This document shows, piece after piece, positions 14,001-26,600 of a stretch of DNA of 64,000 nucleotides; position 1 is the first letter of the stretch, and each line of letters opens with the position of its first letter. The position numbers and the translations under genes are program-made. The notes under the pieces were generated by a model that did not search any database, had not been told where the DNA came from, and saw only the letters and a program-made list of their open reading frames with translations. Source of the DNA: Sweltsa coloradensis (taxonomy: Eukaryota > Arthropoda > Insecta > Plecoptera > Chloroperlidae); NCBI GenBank assembly GCA_024449915.1, contig JAMZAV010000815.1, positions 1 through 64,000 on the forward strand, in the 5' to 3' direction.

Positions 14001-14612
14001 CCTCGCTGACCCGCACCTTCCTTTTTTCTCCGCCAATCATTTGCGCGCAGTACGCGCACATGCATTCAAGAGCTCATCCATTTTGGCCTGGGCTTTTGTG
14101 GTGTCGGTAAATCTATTCGCGTTTAAAAGCAAAGTGGCTGACATCTGGCGGTCATGTGGAGAACTGCTCCAAGGCAGATACCGGGCGGCTGCATGGCGGC
14201 ATTCAATGTTAAACCAATGCAATATTGTAGCGTCACGGTCAATTCCAGAATGAATTTACTCGATCATGTTTATTATTTAGCAAGCAAGAAAGGACATAAA
14301 ATTAGTAATACACATTTTTGTAATGCGTAATGAAACAAAAAGTCTGAATGTGTATATTATTCCGTGCAATACTGTGGGTTAGATGGGAGTTCTATTCCTA
14401 TTCCTTGAGACACATTTTTCACAACTTTCATCAGTTTCATGGATACCACCAACCGATAAACCATAAACCATAATGATAATTAATTTATTACAATGATGTG
14501 CTGTAGGCGGTATAGGGCCAAATCGGGCTAAGAGCTATGTACCGTCTTTGGGTTCAACATTCTAAACCCAAAGATACTGTGAACCATAGTATATATTATG
14601 CAAGTCTCATTA
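11041..14612. other. intergenic, repeat fragments only
   Basis: A left-truncated relative of the TAGGGATGACAT MITEs ends at about 12910 and contains two TGGAGGTGCCGGT motifs. CGCGAAATTTGGG repeats lie near 12990-13030, and the 13262-13365 repeat. No gene. Confidence 0.55.
13262..13365 (+). repeat. dispersed direct repeat, partner at 17282-17395
   Basis: Both copies contain GACAACAAA(A)CAAA, ACTAAACTCA(C/A)AGCCAAA, TGTAGGTGGT and AAACTTGTGGCA(T/A)TCAAATTC. The element type is unknown. Confidence 0.7.
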
Positions 14613-14620
14613 ATAATTGG

Positions 14621-15510
14621 TAGGGGTGTCAACGATTACGATTAAATCGATTCGATTAATCGATTATTAATTGAAAACGATAAATCGATATTAAAAAAAA
14701 ATAATCGATTTTAAATTTGTGCGTTTTTTTAAATTTAGTTTTCAAGATCCGCCGCCTATTACCCGCGAGAAACGTTCCCGTACGTTACGTTTTCCCGCCA
14801 AATACGCCGTGATAACCGCCGATTTAATGTCTTGCTCGCCCGTGAGATACGTTTCCATCAATTTCTAGCGCGCGAGATTGTTCCCGATCCACATTTGATT
14901 GAAGCGACGTCGCAAAATACATCGTTCGTACCAGCCTTGCCTTGTCATCATGTGCGCATGCGCTGGCCGTGCAAGGTCGGAAGGAGTGGGCGGAGTTAAA
15001 GCTGCATTCTGTTTAAGCGTTCCACGCGGCGTAGTTGGCGCGGCAGTCAATAAACACAGTAAACGCACTCAACGCGCCTGAAACGCCGAGCAGTAGTTGC
15101 ACCTTTACGTAACATGGCGTCTTGAGTGTGACAAAAGTGATTGCTCTGGTGTTGTGTTTCGGCCTAGGCCAAGAGTTTTCGACAACATGGCATCAAACAA
15201 TTGAATTTGATCACAGCATTGATGCCAATTTCATCTCGTATGCTTTATCTACCCCGCCACTTCCTCTTGATTATGCTCCCGACTGTCTTCTTCGAGATTG
15301 TTGTGAGTGCTCAAGTCCCCGCCACGGCGCCGATGCGAGCTCATGCCTTGCGCGGGCGATTCAAACTAACCGAAACCAGACCGAAGTTTGAAAGAAACTG
15401 GCTACTATACCGACATTGTACAAAACGATTAAAATCGATTAATAATCGATTATGGGGGTGAAAGTGAATTCGATTATCGATTATAATAATTTAATCGTTT
15501 GACATCCCTA
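14621..15510. mobile_element. hAT-like MITE with TAGGGGTGTCAACGATT ends
   Basis: It begins TAGGGGTGTCAACGATTACG followed by ATCGATT repeats, and ends TAATCGTTTGACATCCCTA. The duplications ATAATTGG and ATAATTAG differ at one base. Length 890 bp. The overlapping frames inside are non-coding by appearance. Confidence 0.85.
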
Positions 15511-15518
15511 ATAATTAG

Positions 15519-17870
15519 TATAGATATATTATGGAATTTTTGTAACTAGGAAACGCTCAGTTGGACGCGTTGATAAGCGAGCACGTGCTATAGCTAGACC
15601 CACATTGCACATTTTTTAAATTTTAAAATTTTCGACGTTCGCGTTTCCAGTATTATTTATTATTGCCAAGGTATTTGGGTAAACCCGTGTTTAAATCTTT
15701 ACTTTGTGGAAAAAATCCACCGCCATCTAGAGGACCTTGACTCATTGGGAAAAATATTTAAACTCTTTGGTGACAAATAATAGACTGCTTCCTCGAAAGT
15801 ATTTTGATTACTTCTAGGTGGCAGTGCATTTGAAACTTCGCGCGCTCTTTTCGTTGCCATGGCAACGTTACTTTTGTTATAATGTAATTTCCATCTACAC
15901 TACTTATCGGATCAAACTAAAATTAACATATTCGTGACCGGACGGACATTCTAAATGATTTGGCTATCTCAGATTTTGTCGCCGTTGAGTTTGAAAAAAA
16001 AACGTTCGATTAACTTTAATGTAACTTTTAACTTTTTGAACGATTTTGCCACAAAACTAATGGCATTCAATCGAGAACAAAACTTGCGGATGGTGAAAAT
16101 TTCAACTCGATCCGAGCCTCCGTTCGAACGTTATCGCGAGACATACAAAAAAAAAAAAAAAAAAAAAAACAGTGACTATTTTTTCCGGCAGAGTCAAATG
16201 GAAACGCTCGCTTCGCTCGCTTAATTATTATTTATTATTAATAATATATGTCCATAATTATAGTTTTTAAATTTGTGCAGCGCATTGAATGTAAAACTAT
16301 CCTACCTTGATTTTTTATTCTTATACACCAAGAGATGTGTACCAACTGCTGCCGTGAACAGCAAATAATTATGCGTAGACATAATTATTTATGGGCTCAT
16401 ATTATTCATAATCTCAACCAAAACAACAACAAAACAATTCTAGGACTTAACTAGGCGTAATTTAATTAGTTAACTATGCGTGTTAATAATAGTAGACCTA
16501 AAGTTTAGTGAAGGCCGGTGCCATCCATATAACTTATAACTTTAAATTTTTAGCCGCATTGGGGGGGGGGGGGGGGGCTTTTTAAATGTGAGACAATGTT
16601 TTAAGAGGTTTCAATGGCGTGACGAAACACAAATTTAATAACAAATCGAGTTTGATAATCTATTCGCGAGGAACCCGCAAAAAATTACTTCCGCAGGGGT
16701 GGGGGGTGGGGGGGGGGGGGAGAATAAATAATTTGTGACATAATATTATATTACATATCATATAGGCCTAAGTGAAGGCCAATAATCATAAGAAATTTGC
16801 GGTATTGCCATCAAGCTAAAATTACTGAAAATACACGTCTCCAAATTACGAGATAAAATTCCTTATTTTGCTAGTTATTTTGCAGCTGAGGGTTACAAAA
16901 TATAGTGATTGTCCTACCCCATCGTACCCAACTACTGGAAAGTGGAAATACTTCTAGAACTGACGCTTACAATGAAATATTATGCTTTAAAGCATGAAAA
17001 ACACACTTGCTCCCTATGCAGCCCGTGCTTTTATCTGCCTTCGGACGGCCATGTTGGCATACGACCGTGCTGCTACCTGGTTAGGTTTTAACCGCGAATA
17101 CAAATCTCCTTTTATCGTACGAGTGAACTCATTAAATAATAAACCGTGAAGGTGTATCTTAGTCCATAAAAAAACTATGTACATTACAAAATAAATATGC
17201 TAGCAGGCAGTCTACATTCAGGTGTTGTGTTACCATACATGGAATATAACTATCGTCCATATTCATGCTAGTTACGTAAAATGACAACAAAACAAAAAAA
17301 ATTGGTTCCATACTAAACTCAAAGCCAAAATATGTAGGTGGTCCTTTTTTTATCAAGACAGAGCCGTGAAACTTGTGGCAATCAAATTCCAACATAAAGG
17401 CTGTATTTTTAGATCTTTTGAAAGGGAAAAGTATGCAATAGTAGATAAAACTATTGATTAAATTGAGAATAACTACTTATTGATCAATCAATAATAGTGG
17501 AAATCCTAGTTATAAGTGTTTACATAAGGCATTGTCACAGATAACTGTTGTATAGTATTATGCTTCCTGAAGAGAAGCCCTAACATGAAGGGACAGTGGG
17601 CAGGAAATGCTGATTTGTTTACAAATAATGGTTGAATAATGCTAGGAATATAAAAGAAAATGATATTGGTAGGTAAACACAAAAACAATACATTCAAGAC
17701 TAAATCCCATTGAGGATCATTAAATTACACAAAAAATGCCTTGATAAGCCAAGTCTAGCACACAATACTCCGCATTTCAACATATGTTCATATTTTATAC
17801 CTTCTTAAATAACAAAAACACTAATACTAACAACATTAAGACAAAATGTTACATATAGTTAATTAAAATA
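15519..17870. other. intergenic, no gene; homopolymers and the 17282-17395 repeat
   Basis: A run of about 22 A near 16147, 17 G near 16561 and G-rich sequence near 16700. The small frames are not gene-like. Confidence 0.55.
17282..17395 (+). repeat. dispersed direct repeat, partner at 13262-13365
   Basis: Same blocks as the 13.3 kb copy, here with TTTTTTTATCAAGACAGAGC in the middle. It may mark the ends of a larger element covering 13.3-17.4 kb, which I could not delimit. Confidence 0.65.
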
Positions 17871-19242
17871 CAGTCAAAAGTCATTACACCGAACGTTATT
17901 ATTACGAAATAATCATTACACCGAGAATTTTGGGTGGTCCCGCCCGAATTCCTATGTTAGTAATGTTAAAGGATAGTCATTACAACGAAAAATAACAATT
18001 AACGAAAAGATCATTTCAACGAACTAATGTTTTCACCCATGACTATAATGCAACGTTGTTACTTTGTTTTGAATCGAGGGTTTTGTGGAATTCCCAGTCA
18101 AAGAACTGGTTTTTCCGCCGAGCTATCGCCTTTACGCGAGCCTGCAAGAGCTGCACGGACAGTAAACAGAGGCATTACCCCTCTTCTCCCTCACTTGCCA
18201 GCAGGCTACTTCCCCAGTCCCCACCACAACCGCCGCCAGCTGCCTACGAGACCGGTAACCCCTCCGCTTCCACTCACGCTGTCAGGCCGGCCAGCCAGCC
18301 AGCTCAGACACTACACATCAAAGCTACACATTCTCAAATCTCAATATGTTGCAATCTCAGCAGTGCCGTGTTTTTCTTACGCGATAATAACTGCAAGATC
18401 ATTGTTTTTAATCAATGATGCTGCCAATACAACACTTGTTAAACTGAGGCGCAAGTGTTAAATGAGTTGAGTTGCCGTGTCATATTCTCTGATATAAACC
18501 GCTGCCGCTAGCCGTGTTGCAACAGCTGAGCCGAATTCGACCTTGGAGAAGCCTTGGAGCCCGGACCATTCCCTAGGGACTTCAAGAATGCAGTTCAGTC
18601 ACCAGTGTAAGTGCTCTCGTCGCAAGCACGATCTGAATTCGTAGAAAATATCGTTCAGAGTCAATGAAAGGGTACAGGGAAATGTGATCTTCATGCACGG
18701 CATTGATCGATATCAACGTGAAAAATACTTTACATCTTGAAACACAAGTACAGCGCGGGCGATGGGGCACAGCGACCGTGAAAACAGATAACTTGACATT
18801 TCATTCACCAAGCACGTGCATGGTCAGCTGTGAGCTCTCGACCCGACGAGTAGATTGTCAAGCCTACGATTCCCGCGGCTGTCTCTCTCGCACTCATGGC
18901 TTACGCGCCTAGCGAGAGCAGGCCAGCTGCCTGCATCACGCGGATGCAATGCGGGTTGCGGGCAGCGCGGGCTGCAGGCGGACACGTGTTACAGACCTCC
19001 CCCTAGCGAGAGTAGGCTGCAGCCTGCATCACGCAGATGCAAAGCGGGTTGCGGGCAGCTGGCGCGAAGTGACGAGCGCGCTTCCGAGCGTGTTACAGGC
19101 AACGCAGTGGCTGCATTGGTATTCTGGGGAGCGAGGGTCTTGTTTTTAGCGAAAATAAAATGACTGATCATTTTAACGAAATAATTATTATAACGAAATA
19201 ATCGCGGGATCCCCTGGCGTTCGTTGTAATGGCGTTTGACTG
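17871..19242. mobile_element. pogo/Tigger-like non-autonomous element (CAGTCAAA ends)
   Basis: Ends are CAGTCAAAAGTCATTACACC and AATGGCGTTTGACTG with TA on both sides. Inner repeats of AACGAAATAATCATTA type occur near both ends. About 1.37 kb. The middle is GC-rich (tRNA-like GTTCGA is absent) with a tandem duplication of TGCATCACGC(G/A)GATGCAA at about 18930 and 19023. Confidence 0.75.
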
Positions 19243-20446
19243 TAACTGCATTGTTTTGCCATCTTCAGGCTGTCCAAGTAATTAATATATTTAATCATGG
19301 GTAGTCAACAAAATAAATAATGCCATCACAGAGCCAGTAGCATCACCAGTAAAAAGCTGTTGGAGAAAAAAACAGGTGCATCCAAATTAGTATTCTCATA
19401 TTCTTGTGCCAGGGTACCTTTCAGCGGTACCGAAACTATAGTTTCGAGTAGGTGTGACATCGGAAACACGAGTAACACAGATATCTGTATCTCAAAATTA
19501 CTAGGACCCGTATTGAAGATATGGTTCTTCATTCAGGCCCATTTAAGAAGCACAAATTGAAATTTGTAACTTTTTTGCGCCGTTTTTCTGTGTGGTCTAT
19601 TTTTGCGGAGCCAGTGATGATGTCATCTGCTGACTGCCGCTACCCCCGCCTATCAACCAGTTGGCCAGTCTACTAGCAGTGTAACATTTCTGCATCAGTA
19701 GGGCAGGTATTGCCAGAGAGTGCACATGGGTATGCGTAGAATGATGTTTGCATAACTAGCGCCAATTGTGGGCATCGGACGAAATATTATAAAGCAACTA
19801 TCGAAATGAATGACTTGCAACGTAACAAATTGTTCATCAAGAATTGTTTTGTTACGTTGTTTGGCACAAACATATTATGCACAGTATTGGAGCTACTATG
19901 TAAGAAGTTTTCACACTCACTCTTCGTCTGATACGGCTTTAAAATATACGTAAATGTTGTGCACTTTCAAATATGGCTCAAATACAAATACCAAATTGTA
20001 TTCAGTCAATTATGATTGAGCCAAGATTAAAGAAAGATAAAACAATTTTTTATTTGACTGGTTAGATAGTATGGACCAATGAAAAGTGCATGGTTACTGC
20101 ACAGTACAAGAGCTACATCCCCCCTCCCCCCTCCGTCAACAATGCACACATACACGGCAAACTATCAAACACCCCTTTACAGAGAAACAGGATCCAGGAT
20201 TCGAAAGGTGCTGGAACCGGTACCGAATTTTACGATCCGATATCATTCATAGTCTCGAGGGGTGGGGCTGTGAACGAGTACCCAATAATCTGGGTAATGA
20301 AATGATTCGTTTCTAATTATATTGCTACCTTACCGTTGCCGTCGGTTAGTCTTTTACTCGATCAAAAAACAAATCTAAAAAATATATATATCAAGTATCA
20401 ACTATCATAATATCATATTTTATATAAATGATAAGGATTACTGATA
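19243..20446. other. intergenic, nothing recognised
   Basis: A short palindrome GAAACTATAGTTTC near 19430; otherwise no element ends or coding motif. Confidence 0.5.
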
Positions 20447-21549
20447 CAGTGGAACTTCAGTCCAACGATCACGGCGGCAACAATTTCCCGTTCCCAATGC
20501 CGATTTCACTATACTTGAAGTCAGGTTTAGTCGGAACCAAACCAGAAGGGATGTTATGAGGTGGGTGGGGTTTGTTCACGCGGTTGTTTGTAAAAAGGGT
20601 TCTTAAGGGCTACTTTTGTGTGCTGCACGTGGTTACGGCGGGTGGCGGAGAGTCGCGAGGGGTGAGGTGCACTACCTGATCAGCCAATTAGGATACAATC
20701 TTGAAAATATGTTTTCCTCGAAAAGCTTTGTTGTCGCATCTCCGTTCAGTACGTCGTCACATTCCTCACACAATGCACCATAATCGCGCTCGTTTCTATG
20801 ACGCCAGTAGAAAGGGTAGATCTTGCAATACCGTAGAGAGTTTTCAAGTCGCCCGCATTGAAATGTTGCTCCCTCCACACCATCCGGTTTGGTTCTGACT
20901 AAAGGTGCAGGGAACTGAAAATCCTTTTTTTCCCATTTAAACCAATGTAAAATTTTCCAGCCTTAAAGTCTTTTAAAAGCGCCAAAGATAATGATTCCCT
21001 GCCTCAAACGATGAATTTGTAAGTCCCCTGATCAAAATTGCATTAGTTATCACTCCGCTGCAATGACTCTCGAAAAAACAAAAAGAAAAACGGAACATTT
21101 ACGTAAAATATTATGCACTCGACTACCGCCCAGTGCATCGACCAAGCCGGGCGGGCCGGCCTCGCCTCACGAGCCAGCTGGCTTGCTAGTCCAAAGCGTG
21201 AGTGAGAGGGAGGAGCAATTCTGTCTTGATAGCTCTGTCTACCAGACCAGGCGCACTGCACAGAAGGCATGGAGTGAGACAAGGAGTGAGTGAGAGCGAG
21301 CGAACCTGTCTTGATAGCTCTGTCGGACTGACGCGTCGCGTCTTGCATCATCACACAGAACTTGGGACCTGTGCAGAGATGTACTTACCAGTATCGATGA
21401 CACGTGAATAGGCGCTACACCAATAAAATAGACCGCGTACTGTAAATCACACATTTCAATTTTTTTGTGTGCTCCTCGTTAGAACGATTTCCCGTCTGCA
21501 TGATTTTTTTACTCAGTCCCTTAAAAATCGTTGGGCCAAGGTTCCACTG
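20447..21549. mobile_element. pogo/Tigger-like non-autonomous element (CAGTGGAAC ends)
   Basis: Ends are CAGTGGAACTTCAGTCCAAC and GTTGGGCCAAGGTTCCACTG with TA on both sides. 1,103 bp. CAGTGGAACC is a usual pogo/Tigger terminus. No transposase seen; TCTTGATAGCTCTGTC is duplicated inside (about 21224 and 21310). Confidence 0.8.
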
Positions 21550-22205
21550 TATATGATATTTTATTTTGGTTAGTAACGGCAACCCTAGTTACTATAATTA
21601 AAGATAAAACCGAATTGAATGGACAGATTAGCTTTTAACAAATATACACAATTCATTATACAAATAATCGCACAGGCCAACTTGTGGGAAAGAGTAAACA
21701 GGACAAAATAAGGAACCAAATTATGGAGTATTAAGGAAAATCAGAGTGTCTAAAAGTAATGAAAGCACTTATTTTATGACTTTTTAACGCAAAGAGGAAA
21801 ACAAAAATTTGGGAAAATCATAACGATTGGGATTCCAAGAAGTTGGGTTGAGTTTCCCTTACGGGCCTCATTGAAATTTGGTAAATATAACTAAGATAAG
21901 GATTATTTGATCTTAAGCTTGTTCTAAATCTAATTGCCTGCAAGAAGCATTTACCCGAATCGAAGACGACCCTGAATTTAAAATAATCCCCTACTATCAG
22001 GATGCTTAAACTCATAAAATTACATTGTAAGTATGCAATGCAAATTTAACAAAAAACTCTCGTTAATTTACTTGGAAAAATGGAAAAAACATACTTAGAT
22101 CCAGATAAATATGGTAATTCATTACCTAAATCCCAATCTCATTACTCCCCATAATCCGTAATCCTAAGGTGCTTACGTTTACCTGATCCGAGTAATTCGA
22201 TAAGT
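21550..22205. other. AT-rich intergenic sequence, nothing recognised
   Basis: No coding, structural or terminal-repeat signal seen between two delimited elements. Confidence 0.5.
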
Positions 22206-22213
22206 ATAATCTC

Positions 22214-22907
22214 CAGGGATGTGCAGATAGCCGAAATTTAGGTTCGGTTTGGATATTAAGTATCCGAACCCGAAGAGCGGCAAATTGGAACCGAGTTCAG
22301 TCCGGTTTCCGATAGTTTGATCCGCGCGCGCAAGACACGACTTCTCGCCAGTAGAAGGCTTTCCCACACAACAACTTGAACAGTCAGCCGGGCCAGCTGG
22401 ATCGAGCGCGCACTTGGGTCGGCGCATGTCCCCCCACTCCTCTCAGTCGGTCATCCCCACCCGTGCACAGTCAGCTGTGAAGTGGATCGTATGCGCACCG
22501 GTGTCCGCACACGCCCCTCCCCACCTCTCAGCCAGCTACGACCTTGGCTATGACGAGTTACATCGCCGCAACTATCTCTCTCGCACTCATACGCTTACGC
22601 GCTACACACAGATGCTGGCAACGGCGCTAACTTTTATAGATATTATGGTCCAGTTAAATAAATATTTTGTTTTATCATTAATAATAAAGTAATACATGTA
22701 AAGACTACTATTATTTGGCAATTTTATAGACATTTGTATGTTTTTTCATAGGCCTGTTAAGTTGTCAAGTGGTTAATCTCAGTAATCCATAAATTAATGT
22801 TTTTATTCATATTTTGATGGAACCGAAACCGAACAAAACAAACGGATATTTTACAATCCGGAACCGTAACCGAACCAAAACTAAAAATCAAGATTTGCAC
22901 ACCCCTA
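22214..22907. mobile_element. hAT-like MITE with CAGGGATGTGCAGA end
   Basis: It begins CAGGGATGTGCAGATAGCC and ends AGATTTGCACACCCCTA; ATAATCTC is identical at 22206-22213 and 22908-22915. Length 694 bp, with GGTTCGGTTTGG / CCGAACCAAAAC subterminal repeats. A lone right end of the same family lies at about 54690-54775. Confidence 0.87.
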
Positions 22908-23293
22908 ATAATCTCTGAGGAAAACCTGATCCGAATAGACATCTTGCATCTGAATACTTGAGCCGAACACTTCCCGGATCAGCGGATCAGTGATCTGTAG
23001 AAGGGGTGGGGTAAGTTGGGTAGACCAGTAACAAGCGCGCAATATTTTGAAATCGACGAATCTTTAAGGCCTTATGAGTAACTATAGGTTAGGTCTTTGT
23101 GCATTGAGTATATTTAACTGTTGTGTGTAGGGCCTAGTGTAGGCCTATTACGGTAATCATAAGAGCAATACGATTTTATAACGATTTGATAAGATATAGG
23201 CCTACAAAACCTAACATTATAACTGCTTTACCCAACAAGGAATTGGAACATCTACTAAATAGTTTTGTAAGTTAAATACTCGATGACACCTGT

Positions 23294-23299
23294 TTTATT
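23294..23299 (-). promoter_or_regulatory. candidate polyadenylation signal of the ATP10 gene
   Basis: AATAAA on the minus strand about 226 bases after the stop codon; it is the first such hexamer I saw downstream. The implied short 3' UTR is an inference. Confidence 0.45.
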
Positions 23300-23524
23300 A
23301 AGCTGATAACGAACATTAATTAACAAGTTGTCCTCGTTCCTCGTCGTCGTCGTCGTCCGAAACTATAACTATAGCTTCTTTGGCAGTAACACAACATGAT
23401 CCACATTTAAAATTACGCGTTGGTGTAAACTTCAGTGTGATCCGACTGATCTAACACGTGTCAGATAAGTTCAGACATGATCTGTTCACTCTGATCTGGT
23501 CAGGTAGCCTCAACAAACACACCC

Positions 23525-23613
23525 CTAGACACCCTGATAATGGAGTCTACGAGAAGAGGTTGGGAGCGGGATACCATCTTGCCTGTCATCCGGGTGTGGG
23601 ATCTCTTGTATAC
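23525..23613 (-). CDS. ATP10: ATP10 last coding exon with stop
   Basis: The acceptor is TCTATTTACAG, phase 1 in. It encodes [20 protein letters not shown] then RRLHYQGV and a TAG stop at 23525-23527. The intron separating it from exon 15 is only 55 bases. The tail is far shorter than in vertebrate ATP10A. If the 55-base intron is kept, the frame stays open into this exon and ends at a TGA at 23586-23588. Confidence 0.68.
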
Positions 23614-26600
23614 CTGTAAATAGACGACGTGCTGGTGGAACGCGACCACGATACTAAGAAGCCCTCACCTCGTTGCATTTCTCGCCTCTTGTCCAGCAAC
23701 GTTCGCCACCGCCATCGGCATGGTTGGAGAAATAGATTCTCCAGCCACTTATATTCAAATCTGGAACAATACGGCAGTAATAACAGTATTTAGTTCTAAA
23801 AAGTAATCGAATGGGAGAACAATAAATTAGATAAGGACTTATTTATTTAATGTCTATCCTATTCAGTTAAAAAACTGATTTACAAAGGAGGACAACTAAA
23901 TTAATTTAATTACATAGATCAGAAACAAAACTATGCAGTTAAATAATTTAAACACATAAATTGTAAGTAACCAAAACAATGATGTAATATTTAAAACCAA
24001 AATTTTGGTAACAAATTCAAAAAGGATATTAAATGTAATTAATTAATGAACCAAATATAAAAAAGTGGGAAACATCCATCCTCTTGAGAACTTCTTGAAG
24101 ACGTCTTACGATCTTCTTCGACATCCACACCTTCTAAGTAAAAAACCAAGTCATCAGACATTTAATTAATTAAAATTTAGGGCTGTGCGAACGGGAGATT
24201 CAATTCGAGTCGAGTACGAGTTCGAGTTCAGCAATGTTCGGTTTTCGAGTTCAATTCGAGTTCAATTCGAGTTTCTTTAAAAATTAATTTATAGTGATGT
24301 TGGGCCTAATTATTTTTTTATTTTATTTTATTTTATAGATATTTATTTTATTTAATTTAAATCGAGTTTTTTATTTCAAATTAGAAAATGTATTCTTTTT
24401 TTCAGACTTTCTACTAGGCCTATCAAACAAATTCTTCAGTTTAAAGCCTAGGCCTATGGCCTTCCTTCTGGGTTAAATATTTTGGTTATGGAGAACCTAG
24501 GGCCTAGCTAGGCCTACAACTAACCTTGGTTTGAAGGGTGCCATAGCTAGGTCTAGTGCTGGGTGCATTTGGTATGGCAATGTGAGTTTGATAAGCCTAG
24601 CTAGGGCCTAGATCGGTAAAAATACTAGCCTAATCTTGACCGAGACAATCCTGGCAACTAGGCTAGGCTAGGCTACTAGCAATGTACTGTGCTACTAGGC
24701 CCTACCTGTTGTCAATGGTACTTCACGCAGTGTTGTTTGAATGTTTACCTGCATTGTGACAAGTGTTCCATCTCATGAATATTTCAAAATGTATTTTATG
24801 CTAGGCCTATGCTTTAGAGAAGAATTACGCCTAAGCCTAGCCTAGTCCGCCGCAAATTTTTACGAATCATCTGGTTGCTCTGCTCTCGCCTCGTGAATCG
24901 TGGCCATTTTTGTTGTCAACATACATCTCGGACACAAAAGTGGTGATACACGGTAGACGTGAATTATTTCACAAAAACAGCCAATCAACGCTCGCATGTG
25001 ACGTATGACTAGCTCCAATTGGATCTCGCAAAGTTCAGCCGGCCAATCATAACGAGTTTCACGTCAGAAGGAGTTCGACTATCGTGTATCACGAACTTTG
25101 CCGCGTATGCTGCTATCTAACGGAAGAAACACGTAACTTTTGACGGGTCGGTAAATGAAAATGCTGTTTTTACCGACGTTCGAATATTCGAGTTCAAAAT
25201 AAATGAAACTCGAATTTGTTCGAACTCGCCGTGAACTCGACTCGTACTCGAATATTCGAGTACTCGCACAGCCCTAATTTAATTTAATTTAGATGACATT
25301 TAATCAATGATCAGTCTTGGACAAAGAAAGCTACTTGAAGCATGGTACTTGTAGCATGCTACTTTCTACAATCCAATCTACACAACCTGAACAGAACTGT
25401 AAAGAGTGTTGCTTTATTTAAAGAGTAATGTAGCAAGAGCAAACTACAATTTTTGTAGTGTTAGCAAGAAAAGTAGCAATATATTTAAGCTACTTTATAA
25501 GTTTCAGCGCCACATAAAAAATTGAGATCGACACCGCAAAATAACTTTAAATGATCCGGAATCACTCCCTCGGGTGTACTTGATAGTATGGCAAACGATA
25601 GAGATATACAGCTATAATACTGGGAAAACCCTGGCTGGGGATTCAACCCAGGGTTCTCGGTGTCAAAATATACGGGACCAGTAACCAGTAACCACCAACA
25701 ATTTGCAAGTTATGTACCAGTTAGGGTTGGATTTTGAAATTGCTGGATTGTATTCCATAAACATAATAAAAATACTTATTGTAGGCCTACATAAGAAAAC
25801 CAAATCAATCATTAGTGAGCACACAAAAAACATCTTCATATGGACATCAGAGTATTTATAAAAGTTTTTACTTTTTACATCGTAATTGACTGACTGATTT
25901 TGCATTAAGTCAAAATGCATTTTGCTATTCAATATGATGAGTGCATATAGAAGAAGACGAAGAAAAATTATAAATGGGCATGTCTTAAGCAGGATTCAAA
26001 CCCACGTCCCTTGGAGTCAAAGGCTTCTAGCTCAAACTTACACCTTAAGAAAAAAACTTAAACTGGTTTAAAATTAAATAATTGACACCGATTACATAGG
26101 GTCCAACTTAACACTAGGGCTTACCATGTCTTGTAACATAAGCAGGCCTTCCACAAGAAAAAGCAATTGAATTATCTGTTAAGAGTTATTGGTTAATTGT
26201 GGTGGTGGGGGGGGGGGGATTTGAAACGTTTTGAGGCACCTCAATGTGTTGTTTGATCAAACAAATTACTCTTAAAAATGTACAAACAAAGCTTAAGCTT
26301 AATTTGAAATTAACAATAAACAACCAATGCACTTCTTCTGATCTTATTTAAAGGTAGATACTAAGGATATGGACCCCTAAACCCGTGGTGTGCACCTACA
26401 TACAGTGAAACCCTTCTAAAACATTTTCTAAGTAAGGGGTTTCACGGGAAAACGTATTAAAACCAAAAAAATTAAAAATGCAAGGGGCCCTCCCACATGA
26501 GCATTACAGTGCAGTGGGCCATTCCATGTGATCATTGCAGTACACCAAAAATGAATACAAGTGTTTTTTCCTTATGCAGCTGTTATGGATCAGCCAGCAT

